From positions 65,433-129,432 of the forward strand of contig NZ_JAQQTG010000015.1 in assembly GCF_028561335.1 (NCBI RefSeq): a stretch of DNA of 64,000 bases. The letters are read 5' to 3'. The DNA is from Aequorivita todarodis (GTDB taxonomy: Bacteria > Bacteroidota > Bacteroidia > Flavobacteriales > Flavobacteriaceae). Positions 34,479 to 42,932 of the stretch are shown here, piece by piece. The position numbers and the translations under genes are program-made. The notes under the pieces were generated by a model. The model did not search any database. It saw only the letters and a list, made by a program, of their open reading frames with translations, and had not been told where the DNA came from. Numbering within the stretch: position 1 is the first letter of the stretch; each line of letters begins with the position of its first letter.

Positions 34479-35972
34479 TTATGCTTTTACGGGCGAAGCC
34501 AACTCTCTAATCTTGATTCGAAAAGCAGCAAAAAGAAGCGTCATAAATGGGCTGAGCCAGTTGAAAACGGCATAGCCGGCATAATGGAGGGTATCTACGC
34601 CCAGCACTCCGCTGTGATAGGCACCGCAGGTGTTCCAGGGTACCAGAACAGAAGTTACTGTTCCCGAATCCTCCAAAGTCCGTGATAGGTTTTCGGGCGC
34701 CAACCCTTTGTCTCTAAAGGCTTTGGCGTACATTTTTCCCGGAATTACAATGGCGAGATATTGATCGCTGGCCGTAACGTTCAATGCCAGACAGCTTACC
34801 ACGGTGCTGGCAAACAGACCGAAGGTGGTGTGGAACAATTTTAGCAAAGCCTTGCTGATGGCGGCCAATGCCCCAATGGCATCCATGATTCCGCCAAAAG
34901 TCATTGCACAAAGTATTAACCAAATGGTATTCAGCATCCCGGACATTCCACCGGCAGAGAAAAGATCCTTTAAGGCCTCGTTTTCTGTTGGGATCGCGGT
35001 GTCAACGGTAATTGCGTTCATGATTCCCTTATATCCGTTTTCAAAGGTCAAGTAGGTTCCGCCACCAATATTGGCTACAATATCCGGTTGAAAAATTAAA
35101 GCCGCAAGGGCCCCCAGTAGTGTTCCAATCAATAAGGCTATAAGAGGAGCGGTTTTTTTTATAATAAGAAATATTACAATAAGCGGAACTATAAACAGCC
35201 AAGGACTTACGTTAATAGATTCATTTACCGCTGCCAAGATTAAATGTGTATCCGCTGTTCCCGAGGTGTCTATGTTTAGCCCAATAATTATAAATACCAG
35301 GAGCGTTACAATTAAAGTAGGAATGGTGGTATAGAGCATATATCTAATGTGGGTGAACAAATCTGTACCTGCCATGGCAGGAGCCAGGTTGGTGGTGTCG
35401 CTCAAAGGTGAAATTTTATCACCAAAGTACGCTCCCGAAAGTATTGCCCCAGCGGTCATTCCCAATGGAATGTTTAATGCGTCTGCAATCCCAATTAAAG
35501 CTATACCTACGGTAGCCGAGGTAGTCCAACTGCTGCCCGTTGCTACCGAAATAATGGCACAGATAATTACACAGGAGGCCAAAAATATGGTCGGGTTTAA
35601 AATCTGAAGACCGTAATAGATCATCGTTGGTATAATGCCGCTAATAAGCCAAGTTCCCGCCAAAGCCCCAACCATCAATAAAATTAAAATAGCTCCTGCG
35701 GTCGATTTTATGTTGATCGCCACTTCCTCCAGCATTTGGTCAAATTTCACCTTGTTGAAGAAGCCCACTATTGCCGCCACGGCCCCGCCCATTAAGAGAA
35801 TGAATTGGTTGCTTCCACTCAGTGCATCATCGCCATAGGCATAGAAAACATTGTAAAAAAGCATCCCAATAAGTACAAAAACAGGAATCAGTGCCTCCCA
35901 AATATTCAGTTCTACGTTTTCAACTATCTGTTCTTCCTTTGGGTCGGTGGGTTTGATGTCTTGGCTCTGCAT
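34479..35972 (-). CDS. nhaC: Na+/H+ antiporter, NhaC family
   Basis: 497 residues, about 11-12 membrane helices, in the inner membrane. Seen: ALIPVFVLIGMLFYNVFYAY (first helix), VATGSSWTTSATVGIALIGI, and ILSGAYFGDKISPLSDTTNL, the charged loop typical of NhaC, and later LNVTASDQYLAIVIPGKMY and LVPWNTCGAY. It exports sodium in exchange for protons, or possibly a sodium-coupled organic acid as in some NhaC members (malate/lactate type). Its N-terminal 22 residues are acidic and cytoplasmic. It is transcribed alone; the palindromic repeat at 36031-36058 lies in its upstream region. Confidence 0.92.
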   Translation of the reverse strand: MQSQDIKPTDPKEEQIVENVELNIWEALIPVFVLIGMLFYNVFYAYGDDALSGSNQFILLMGGAVAAIVGFFNKVKFDQMLEEVAINIKSTAGAILILLMVGALAGTWLISGIIPTMIYYGLQILNPTIFLASCVIICAIISVATGSSWTTSATVGIALIGIADALNIPLGMTAGAILSGAYFGDKISPLSDTTNLAPAMAGTDLFTHIRYMLYTTIPTLIVTLLVFIIIGLNIDTSGTADTHLILAAVNESINVSPWLFIVPLIVIFLIIKKTAPLIALLIGTLLGALAALIFQPDIVANIGGGTYLTFENGYKGIMNAITVDTAIPTENEALKDLFSAGGMSGMLNTIWLILCAMTFGGIMDAIGALAAISKALLKLFHTTFGLFASTVVSCLALNVTASDQYLAIVIPGKMYAKAFRDKGLAPENLSRTLEDSGTVTSVLVPWNTCGAYHSGVLGVDTLHYAGYAVFNWLSPFMTLLFAAFRIKIRELASPVKA

Positions 35973-36030
35973 GAAGAAATTTTAAAATGGATTGTAATGT
36001 TACGATTTTGTATATTATTAAACAAATATC

Positions 36031-36058
36031 GTAGGCGCGCGATTAATCGCGCGCCTAC
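36031..36058. repeat. Perfect 28-bp palindrome overlapping a stop codon
   Basis: The arms GTAGGCGCGCGATT and AATCGCGCGCCTAC are exactly complementary. The right arm contains the stop codon (36055-36057) of the PLP-enzyme gene. An imperfect relative stands right behind the stop at 46151-46153. It could be a terminator for the minus-strand gene, but it lacks a T tract. Confidence 0.75.
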
Positions 36059-37257
36059 ATGTTGATTCCAACTTGCACCATACATTCCCGCATCATCTTA
36101 TAAGTGCGGGCAATATCGTTGTCCAGACCTATACTGAAACGTATCAGCCCATCGCTAAGTCCCATTTCCTTTTGTTCCTCTTCGGGAATTTCAGAGGAAG
36201 TTGAAGAACCCGGCGCACTGAAAAGGGTTTTGTAAAAACCAAGACTCACGGCCAAGTACCCTAAATTGCGTTCCTGCATCAATTCCATCAATTCGTTGGC
36301 TTTATCAATTCCGCCTACGTCAATGGTCAACATTCCGCCAAAGCCGTATTCCTCGTTCATCATTTTTTTGAAAAGCTCGTGGCCCGTATGCGATTTCAAT
36401 CCTGGATAAACTGTTTTTAAACCATCGGCCTCAAATTTTTCAGCTAAATACAAGGCATTCTCACTGTGCTGTTTTATTCGAATGTGAAGCGTTCGTAAAT
36501 TTTTCAGAATAGAAGCCGCCCGCAGACTGTCCATTGCGGGGCCAAGCAGCATATTTGCGCCATCGTTCACGTTTCGGAGACTATCAATAAATTCCTGAGT
36601 GCCGCAGGTTACGCCGCCCATGGTGTCGCTGCTTCCGTTGATGAATTTTGTCAAGCTGTGCAAAACCACATCGGCGCCCAACTTTGCAGGAGAAATGCTC
36701 AATGGCGAAAAAGTATTGTCAACCATCAATTGCAGGCCGTGCTTTTTCGCAATTTTGGAAAGGGCCCCAATATCGGCTATTTCCAAAAGTGGATTGCTCA
36801 CGGTTTCACAATAAATAATTTTTGTGTTTTCAGTAATTGAATTTTCAACTTCATCCAATTTTGTAATATCAACAAAAGAGGTTTCAATATTTAACTGTGG
36901 GGCAAAGTTTTTTAAGAAAGCATAGGTTCCCCCGTAAATGGTTCGGCTGGAAACTATGTGGTCTCCCGCTTTGCAAAGCTGAAGAATTGCTGGAGTAATT
37001 GCGCCCATTCCGCTCGCGGCAACGTTTGCGGTCTCGGTGCCTTCCATTGCGGCCAAAGCCTGCCCCAAATAGAGATTGGAAGGCGTGGAGTGGCGTGAAT
37101 ACAAATAACATCCTTCGGCGTTGCCTTCAAAAGTATCGAACATCGTTTTTGCGGAAAGGAAGGTATAGGTGGAAGAATCTGAAATGGAAGGATTAACGCC
37201 CCCAAATTCACCAAAGTATTGTAAATCCTGAATTTTGTCTGCTGGTTTAAAAGCCAT
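36055..37257 (-). CDS. Cys/Met-metabolism PLP enzyme (methionine gamma-lyase or cystathionine lyase/synthase type)
   Basis: 400 residues from the ATG at 37255-37257; the 18-codon extension upstream is rejected. Fold type I PLP enzyme with YSRHSTPSNLYLGQALAAMEG, SGMGAITPAIL, VDNTFSPLSISP and the Schiff-base lysine in LHSLTKFINGSSDTMGG. SGMGAIT is typical of methionine gamma-lyases. The loop that carries the active-site Cys in that enzyme (LYGCT) reads TIYGGT here, as in cystathionine enzymes, so the substrate stays open. It is monocistronic, with its stop codon inside the perfect palindrome. It acts in methionine, cysteine or homocysteine breakdown. Confidence 0.85.
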   Translation of the reverse strand: MAFKPADKIQDLQYFGEFGGVNPSISDSSTYTFLSAKTMFDTFEGNAEGCYLYSRHSTPSNLYLGQALAAMEGTETANVAASGMGAITPAILQLCKAGDHIVSSRTIYGGTYAFLKNFAPQLNIETSFVDITKLDEVENSITENTKIIYCETVSNPLLEIADIGALSKIAKKHGLQLMVDNTFSPLSISPAKLGADVVLHSLTKFINGSSDTMGGVTCGTQEFIDSLRNVNDGANMLLGPAMDSLRAASILKNLRTLHIRIKQHSENALYLAEKFEADGLKTVYPGLKSHTGHELFKKMMNEEYGFGGMLTIDVGGIDKANELMELMQERNLGYLAVSLGFYKTLFSAPGSSTSSEIPEEEQKEMGLSDGLIRFSIGLDNDIARTYKMMRECMVQVGINM

Positions 37258-37402
37258 GATAATTGTTTTAGGTTGTACGGCAAATTTGCGAAAATTTAAA
37301 GGAGTGGTCAAATATTAAATCCCAAATTCCAAATGCTGAAACAGTTTCTATCATTCCGAGTCGCTCTTTGTCAGAAAAGACGCAGACTAAGAGCCATGCT
37401 CC

Positions 37403-37450
37403 AAAACCTTAAAACCTTAAACTTTTAAACTCCTAAACTTTTAAACTATT
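37403..37450. repeat. Octamer array upstream of lpdA
   Basis: Six 8-nt units in perfect register: AAAACCTT twice, then AAACTTTT, AAACTCCT, AAACTTTT, AAACTATT. It ends 13 bp before the lpdA -7 element and covers the -33 region. Confidence 0.6.
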
Positions 37451-37462
37451 CTCCAGTTATCG

Positions 37463-37470
37463 TACCTTTG
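37463..37470 (+). promoter_or_regulatory. -7 promoter element for lpdA
   Basis: TACCTTTG fits TAnnTTTG, 25 bp before the ATG at 37495. The place of the -33 box is taken by the octamer array. Confidence 0.55.
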
Positions 37471-37494
37471 CCACTTCATTAAAAAACACACTTT

Positions 37495-38898
37495 ATGAGC
37501 AAATATGATGTAGCAGTAATAGGTTCGGGGCCCGGCGGTTATGTGGCGGCTATCCGTTGCGCCCAGTTGGGAATGAAAACCGCAATCATTGAAAAATACG
37601 ATGTTTTGGGCGGAACTTGTCTAAACGTGGGTTGTATTCCCAGCAAGGCTTTGTTGGATTCTTCACATCATTACGAGGATGCCCTGAAGCATTTTGAGGA
37701 TCACGGAATTGAAATTCCGGGCGACATAAAGTTGAATTTCAAAAAAATGATTGAGCGCAAGGCTGCGGTGGTGGACCAAACCACAAAGGGAATTGCGTTT
37801 TTGATGGATAAAAACAAAATTGATGTTTTCACCGGAATGGGCGCGTTTAAGGATGCAACCCATATTGAAATCACGAACGGTGAGAAAACTGAAACCATTG
37901 AAGCTACAAATACTATTATCGCTACGGGAAGTAAGCCTGCATCCCTTCCTTTTATAAAGTTGGATAAAGACCGAATTTTAACTTCCACAGAAGCTTTAAG
38001 CTTGAAGGAAGTTCCCAAACATCTCGTAGTTATTGGCGGCGGGGTAATTGGATTGGAATTGGGCCAAGTGTATAATCGTCTGGGTTCTGAGGTTTCCGTG
38101 GTTGAATATATGGACCGTATTATCCCAACTATGGATTCCGCCCAAAGCAAGGAATTGATGAAGGTGATGAAGAAACAAGGTGTGAAATTTTACGTTTCGC
38201 ATAAAGTTTCCGCAGTTTCAAAGAAAGGAAAAGAGGTAACCGTTACGGCTACCGATAAAAACGATAAGGAAGTAACTTTCAAAGGCGATTATTGCTTGGT
38301 TTCCGTTGGAAGAAAGCCTTATACGGAAGGTTTGAAGGCTGAAAACGCTGGGGTAAAAATTACCGAACGCGGAATGATTGATGTTAACGACCACCTGCAA
38401 ACAAATATTAAGAACATTTACGCCATTGGCGATGTGGTTCGCGGGGCAATGTTGGCACACAAGGCTTCGGAAGAAGGAGTTTTGGTCGCTGAAATTATTG
38501 CGGGGCAGAAGCCACATATTGATTACAATTTAATTCCCGGCGTGGTTTACACCTGGCCGGAAGTTGCTTCCGTTGGGAAAACCGAAGAGCAGCTTAAAGA
38601 TGCGAAGATTGAGTATAAAAGCGGCCAGTTCCCGATGCGCGCTTTAGGAAGAAGCCGTGCAAGTGGCGATACCGATGGTTTTGTAAAAATTCTTTCCGAT
38701 AAAAAAACCGATGAGGTGCTTGGAGTGCATATGGTGGGCGCGCGTGTCGCCGATTTAATCGCAGAAGCCGTTACCGCCATGGAATTCCGTGCAAGCGCCG
38801 AGGATATTGCCAGAATGAGCCACGCCCACCCAACCTATGCCGAGGCAGTAAAAGAAGCCGCCCTTGCCGCCACGGATGATAGAGCGTTGCATATCTAA
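37495..38898 (+). CDS. lpdA: Dihydrolipoyl dehydrogenase (E3)
   Basis: 467 residues, full length. This flavoprotein reoxidises dihydrolipoamide of the pyruvate, 2-oxoglutarate and glycine-cleavage complexes with NAD+. Seen: the FAD motif VAVIGSGPGGYVAAIRC, the redox disulfide GGTCLNVGCIPSKALL (Cys42, Cys47), the NAD motif VVIGGGVIGLELG, the second FAD motif NIYAIGDVV, and the dimer-interface HAHPTYAEAVKEA with the catalytic His-Glu pair. No E1 or E2 gene is near, so it is a shared stand-alone E3. A TACCTTTG promoter precedes it and a perfect terminator follows. Confidence 0.97.
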   Translation: MSKYDVAVIGSGPGGYVAAIRCAQLGMKTAIIEKYDVLGGTCLNVGCIPSKALLDSSHHYEDALKHFEDHGIEIPGDIKLNFKKMIERKAAVVDQTTKGIAFLMDKNKIDVFTGMGAFKDATHIEITNGEKTETIEATNTIIATGSKPASLPFIKLDKDRILTSTEALSLKEVPKHLVVIGGGVIGLELGQVYNRLGSEVSVVEYMDRIIPTMDSAQSKELMKVMKKQGVKFYVSHKVSAVSKKGKEVTVTATDKNDKEVTFKGDYCLVSVGRKPYTEGLKAENAGVKITERGMIDVNDHLQTNIKNIYAIGDVVRGAMLAHKASEEGVLVAEIIAGQKPHIDYNLIPGVVYTWPEVASVGKTEEQLKDAKIEYKSGQFPMRALGRSRASGDTDGFVKILSDKKTDEVLGVHMVGARVADLIAEAVTAMEFRASAEDIARMSHAHPTYAEAVKEAALAATDDRALHI

Positions 38899-38917
38899 TA
38901 GTTCAGTTTATTTCAAT

Positions 38918-38950
38918 AAAAAATGTCGGCAAAATCTGCCGACATTTTTT
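38918..38950. terminator. Bidirectional terminator between lpdA and sodC
   Basis: Perfect 14-bp stem AAAAAATGTCGGCA / TGCCGACATTTTTT with a 5-nt loop. A-rich and T-rich flanks let it stop transcription from both sides of this convergent pair. Confidence 0.9.
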
Positions 38951-38971
38951 GTATAAAATACGATCAGGGAA

Positions 38972-39571
38972 TTATTTAATAATTCCACCGCAACTTATTC
39001 TGCCACCAGCATTGCCAGTGGGTTGGGTAACGAAATCGTCCACCCCTTCGTGTACGATTACTGCTTTGCCAACAATATCTTTGTTTTCATCACCGCAGCC
39101 GATGCACCATTCGTCGGTTTGCATAGAAATTTTACCAGTACCGTCGTCGGCTACTTCAAAATTGCCTATGTCGCCTTTGTGGTATCCTTCGGCATCGCCC
39201 CATTTTCCGTGTTTGGTGTGGGTTGGATTCCAGTGGCCGCCGGAAGAGGTTCCATCTTCGGCACTACAATCTGCTTTTTCGTGGATATGTATGGCGTGCG
39301 TGCCAGGTTTTAAACCAGAGAATTTGGCCTCCATTTTCACAATTCCGTCTTCTTCCGTGAAGTAAACTTCACCTTCGGCGGTGCTTCCGCTTTTTGGCTC
39401 CATCATAACAGAAACCGTTTTGGGGGCTTCTTTCATAGCATTTTGATCTATGGAATCCATTTGGATGGAATCATTCATTCCGTCCATATTGTCCATGTCC
39501 TTTTTTTCATTTTTACAGCCTACAAATGCTGTAATGGCAAGGGCTGCAATCAATATTCCTAATTTTTTCAT
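38972..39571 (-). CDS. sodC: Superoxide dismutase [Cu-Zn], lipoprotein
   Basis: 199 residues. Signal MKKLGILIAALAITAFVGC with a lipobox FVGC (Cys19), so it should be membrane-anchored in the envelope and protect it from superoxide. A Met/Asp-rich linker (KKDMDNMDGMNDSIQMDSID) precedes the enzyme domain. Metal-site and disulfide motifs are present: GTHAIHIHEKADC, SGGHWNPT, KHGKWGDAEGYHKGDIGN and the end GNAGGRISCGGI. Cu ligands in HIH and at the C-terminal VHEG, and the Zn histidines and Asp, are all found. The Met-rich linker might hold copper, an inference only. It is transcribed alone. Confidence 0.95.
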   Translation of the reverse strand: MKKLGILIAALAITAFVGCKNEKKDMDNMDGMNDSIQMDSIDQNAMKEAPKTVSVMMEPKSGSTAEGEVYFTEEDGIVKMEAKFSGLKPGTHAIHIHEKADCSAEDGTSSGGHWNPTHTKHGKWGDAEGYHKGDIGNFEVADDGTGKISMQTDEWCIGCGDENKDIVGKAVIVHEGVDDFVTQPTGNAGGRISCGGIIK

Positions 39572-39768
39572 TTTGAAAATTTTTAATAGTTAATGTTTGT
39601 TGGTTAAATTTTAAGATTATTAAAGGTAAGATTTCAATTTGCAGCAGACAACATTTTAAAAAAATCTTAGCATTTGTTTTAGTCGGTTTTCTTTAGTTGG
39701 TAGTCGGTATTCAGAAATAATTACACATCAATCAGCCGAATATTTTATTAACCATTAATTGCCAACAG

Positions 39769-40983
39769 CTATTCAATAAGCTTCGTGATTATCTGTGTTT
39801 TGGAATGCAATGTTCTATGCACGGGGCATTTATCGGCAATTTCGAGCAGCTTTGCTTTTTGTTCTTCGGAAAGATTTCCTTCCAACTTTATTTCACGGGT
39901 AAAGGTGTCTATTTTGGCCGAATCTTCCTCGCAATGCTCACAATCCACCGCGTGGTCTTTCGAATAGTTGATGTGGCAAGTAACATTTTCAACTTCCCAT
40001 TTCTTTCTTCGCGCATACATTTGTATGGTCATCACGGTACAGGCGGCGAGGCCCGCGGAAAGAAATTCATAAGGGGAAGGTCCAAAGTTGTTTCCGCCAA
40101 AAGAGGTTGGCTCGTCCGCAATAAAATAATGGTCGCCCAATTTTAAGTGCGTGGTAAACATTTTATCTCCATCTAAACTTGCGGCAACCTTGCTTTTACT
40201 TTGAATTTTTTCAACTGGTGGAATTTCTACATATCGCGAAGCCCAACCTGCAATCACTTCCCCCACATAATGTGAGTCCTCTTTTTTGCTCAATAAATGG
40301 TCGGCGCCGTCCAACGATACAAAACTCTTGGGATGATGCGCGGCGATATAGATTTCTTCGGCATTTTTTATTCCAACCACCCGGTCTTGCGGAGAATGCA
40401 AAATCAACAGTGCTTTTTTGAAATTGCCCACAACTTCACGCAAGGGCTTATTTTCGAGGTCGTCCAAAAACTGTTTTTTAATGGTAAAATCAATGCCGCC
40501 CAAATTTACTTTTGCCTTTCCGCTTTTGGTAATTTCGTGCGCACTATCCTTTAATAGGTGCATCACGTGCGAGGGATGGCTGGGCGAATTGATAACGGCC
40601 ACCGCCTTTATCGACGGAATTCTGGCTGCGGCAAAGATTGCTGCTGCGCCCCCAAGGGAATGGCCGATAATAAGGGTGGGGGCTTTGTATTTTTTCTTTA
40701 GGAAATTTGCTGCCTCAATTAAATCTTCCACATTTCCGGAGAAATTGGTATTTTCAAAATCGCCCTCGCTTTCGCCCAAACCTGTAAAATCAAACCTTAA
40801 CACCCCAAAACCCGAATCGGTAAGGGCTCGCCCCACGTTTTTAACGGCGGTCAAATTTTTGGTACACGTAAAGCAATGCGCAAAAATCACAAAATTGTGC
40901 GGTTGTTGGTTTATGGGAAGCTCCAATCGGCCTGCCAGTTGTTCTTCGTCTTTGTTTGTAAAGGAAACTTTGTGGATGTTCAT
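39769..40983 (-). CDS. Fusion of alpha/beta hydrolase and OsmC-like peroxidase domain
   Basis: 404 residues. Residues 1-255 are an alpha/beta hydrolase: HCFTCTKNL after strand 3, nucleophile elbow GHSLGGAAA, an acid in SPQDRVVG and a His in DGADHLLS. Residues about 265-404 are an OsmC/Ohr domain with the two redox cysteines in GLAACTVMTIQMYARRK and DKCPVHRTLHS. OsmC proteins reduce organic hydroperoxides. A joint job, such as releasing oxidised acyl chains and reducing them, is an inference. Such fusions are recalled from other bacteria, so it is not a frameshift artefact. It lies 9 bp downstream of the lipid kinase gene and is probably co-transcribed with it. Confidence 0.92.
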   Translation of the reverse strand: MNIHKVSFTNKDEEQLAGRLELPINQQPHNFVIFAHCFTCTKNLTAVKNVGRALTDSGFGVLRFDFTGLGESEGDFENTNFSGNVEDLIEAANFLKKKYKAPTLIIGHSLGGAAAIFAAARIPSIKAVAVINSPSHPSHVMHLLKDSAHEITKSGKAKVNLGGIDFTIKKQFLDDLENKPLREVVGNFKKALLILHSPQDRVVGIKNAEEIYIAAHHPKSFVSLDGADHLLSKKEDSHYVGEVIAGWASRYVEIPPVEKIQSKSKVAASLDGDKMFTTHLKLGDHYFIADEPTSFGGNNFGPSPYEFLSAGLAACTVMTIQMYARRKKWEVENVTCHINYSKDHAVDCEHCEEDSAKIDTFTREIKLEGNLSEEQKAKLLEIADKCPVHRTLHSKTQIITKLIE

Positions 40984-40992
40984 GGTTTGGTT

Positions 40993-41895
40993 TTAGGTGG
41001 AGTGTAATTTACAGAATTTTTCAGGCAAAGCCATCAATAACTTTTCTTGTGCCACAGAAACGTTTACTTCGTTTACTTCGCCCATATATTCGCCGTCAAT
41101 CTGGAAGGGAATTTTTTTGCGGGACTTGATGCTTGCCTTTTCGGTAGAAATTATTTGCACGAAGTCTGAAGACATATCGGGTTGGTCGTGCATCGTTTTA
41201 AAAATTTCAATAAAATCCAAATTCTTAAAAACCAAGACCTCAAACTTGCCGTCGTTTACCTTGCCGCGCGGGTTGATGGTGGCGCCAGTTCCAAATTTAT
41301 TGGCATTGGCAATAGCCAGCAAAATACCCGAAACTTCGACTATTTCGTCTCCAGTTTTAATGGTAAAGTGAAATGGGGAATCTGAATTTATAAGCGTAGG
41401 GATAGATTGCAGGAAATAGCCGAGTTTGCCCCGCACGCCAGAGGTTTCGTAATTTTTAACCAGTTCGGCATTGATGCCCAAATCGGCGATGTGAAGGCAT
41501 ATTTGGCTGTTTATAAAAAGCACGTCAATTTTCATGTAGCAATCGGAAAAGGCGATGATTATCTGCTCTTCGAGAGTCTCGGGAAGGCCAAAGTTTACGG
41601 CCATTCCATTTGCCGAGCCCGCGGGAATTATTCCGAGAATAATTTCCGTTTCAAAAACACACTGCGCAACCAATGAAATCGTGCCATCGCCACCAGCGAC
41701 TATAACCCGCGCGGGTTTTAAATCTTCGATAATTGATTTTATTGCCTTTTCGTCCTCTTTCCCTGTGGTTTGGTAGAGTTTGAATTGGTAGCCTTGTTTA
41801 ATGGCTTCAATCTTTACGGCGTCTATAATGGTTTTCTTTTCGGAACTTCCGGCTATGGGGTTTACGACCAATAAAATATAATTTTCTGATTTCAT
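40993..41895 (-). CDS. Diacylglycerol/lipid kinase family protein (DgkB/YegS-like)
   Basis: 300 residues of the soluble DAGK-catalytic fold. Seen: ILLVVNPIAGSSEKK (nucleotide loop), VAGGDGTISLVAQ (the GGDGT signature), LGIIPAGSANGMAVN and LLAIANANKFGTGATINPRG. It phosphorylates diacylglycerol or a related lipid at the inner face of the membrane. It is divergent from a phosphatidate-phosphatase-like gene (66 bp apart), which would catalyse the opposite step. It is upstream of the hydrolase-OsmC fusion by 9 bp, suggesting a lipid-related operon. Exact substrate undetermined. Confidence 0.92.
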   Translation of the reverse strand: MKSENYILLVVNPIAGSSEKKTIIDAVKIEAIKQGYQFKLYQTTGKEDEKAIKSIIEDLKPARVIVAGGDGTISLVAQCVFETEIILGIIPAGSANGMAVNFGLPETLEEQIIIAFSDCYMKIDVLFINSQICLHIADLGINAELVKNYETSGVRGKLGYFLQSIPTLINSDSPFHFTIKTGDEIVEVSGILLAIANANKFGTGATINPRGKVNDGKFEVLVFKNLDFIEIFKTMHDQPDMSSDFVQIISTEKASIKSRKKIPFQIDGEYMGEVNEVNVSVAQEKLLMALPEKFCKLHST

Positions 41896-41960
41896 TAGTA
41901 AAAATTGAATTTAAAAATACCTATTTTGGAAATGCTAAACCGTTAACGAAATCTCAATTA

Positions 41961-42926
41961 GTGAAACTTGATTTAAAACTGTACCGCGGCTATGTAAACG
42001 ATGAAGAATTGGTTGTCTTCGGCCACGTCTTTAAATCCTGGGCGCCCGATAAATACAGATTGGACCGAAAGGGAATCCGGCATGCGGTGTCCGTAATCCA
42101 TATGTTCCGCATAAAACCTTTGGAAAACGTTCCGGTGAAATTGAAATTTAAGAATATGGAGGTCTCTACCAAAACATTGGCTGATGGATACTTTCGATTT
42201 ACCATTCCGTATTCCGAAAAGTTGGAGAGTGGCTGGCATCCGTTTCAGGTTAGTTGTGAACTTTATGACTACGGCATCGTAGAAAATTCTGAATTATTGA
42301 AGCCTTTTGAAAGCAAGGTGGGCGTAATTTCAGACATTGACGATACTTTTTTGGTTTCGCACAGCGGAAATTTTTTCAAAAAACTGTATATCCTTCTTTT
42401 TAAAAATATCAACAAACGAAAGGTTTTTGAGGATGTCGTACCGCACTACCAAGCCTTGAGCAAGGCGGGACAGGAGAACGAAACGGCTTCCAATTCCTTC
42501 TTCTATGTCTCCAGCAGCGAGTGGAACCTTTATGAATTTATCGACTCCTTTGCACGGCTCCATAAATTGCCGAAAGCCGTGATAAAACTTAAAAAGATAA
42601 AAACGGGAATCTCTGATTTTCTTTTCACTGGAAGGGGCAGTCACGACCACAAGTTTGAAAAAATAAAGGATATAATCATGTTTTATCCCAAACTGGAATA
42701 TGTGCTTCTGGGCGATGATTCGCAGAAGGACCCTTATCTATATGAACGGATTGTAAAGATATTTCCCCAAAATATAAAGGCGATTTACATTCGGCAGACT
42801 TCAAAACGAAAAAAGGAGAACACCCAAGAAATTCTAAAAAATATTGAATCCATGGGCGTCTCCACTTGCTATTTTGCCAACAGCGAAAAGGCCATTGCGC
42901 ATTCCGAAAACATCGGAATTATTTAA
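41961..42926 (+). CDS. App1-type phosphatidate phosphatase (DUF2183)
   Basis: 321 residues. The N-terminal 95 form a beta domain (VFGHVFKSWAPDKYRLDRKG). The catalytic part has the HAD-like DxDxT motif in VGVISDIDDTFLVSHSG, then FFYVSSSEWNLYEFI and YVLLGDDSQKDPYLYERI. The eukaryotic homologue App1 dephosphorylates phosphatidate. It starts with GTG (41961-41963), since no ATG lies near the conserved start. It is divergent from the lipid kinase with a 65-bp shared control region, so the two may balance phosphatidate and diacylglycerol. It ends 6 bp from the S9 peptidase gene, tail to tail. Confidence 0.88.
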   Translation: MKLDLKLYRGYVNDEELVVFGHVFKSWAPDKYRLDRKGIRHAVSVIHMFRIKPLENVPVKLKFKNMEVSTKTLADGYFRFTIPYSEKLESGWHPFQVSCELYDYGIVENSELLKPFESKVGVISDIDDTFLVSHSGNFFKKLYILLFKNINKRKVFEDVVPHYQALSKAGQENETASNSFFYVSSSEWNLYEFIDSFARLHKLPKAVIKLKKIKTGISDFLFTGRGSHDHKFEKIKDIIMFYPKLEYVLLGDDSQKDPYLYERIVKIFPQNIKAIYIRQTSKRKKENTQEILKNIESMGVSTCYFANSEKAIAHSENIGII

Positions 42927-42932
42927 GTTTTA

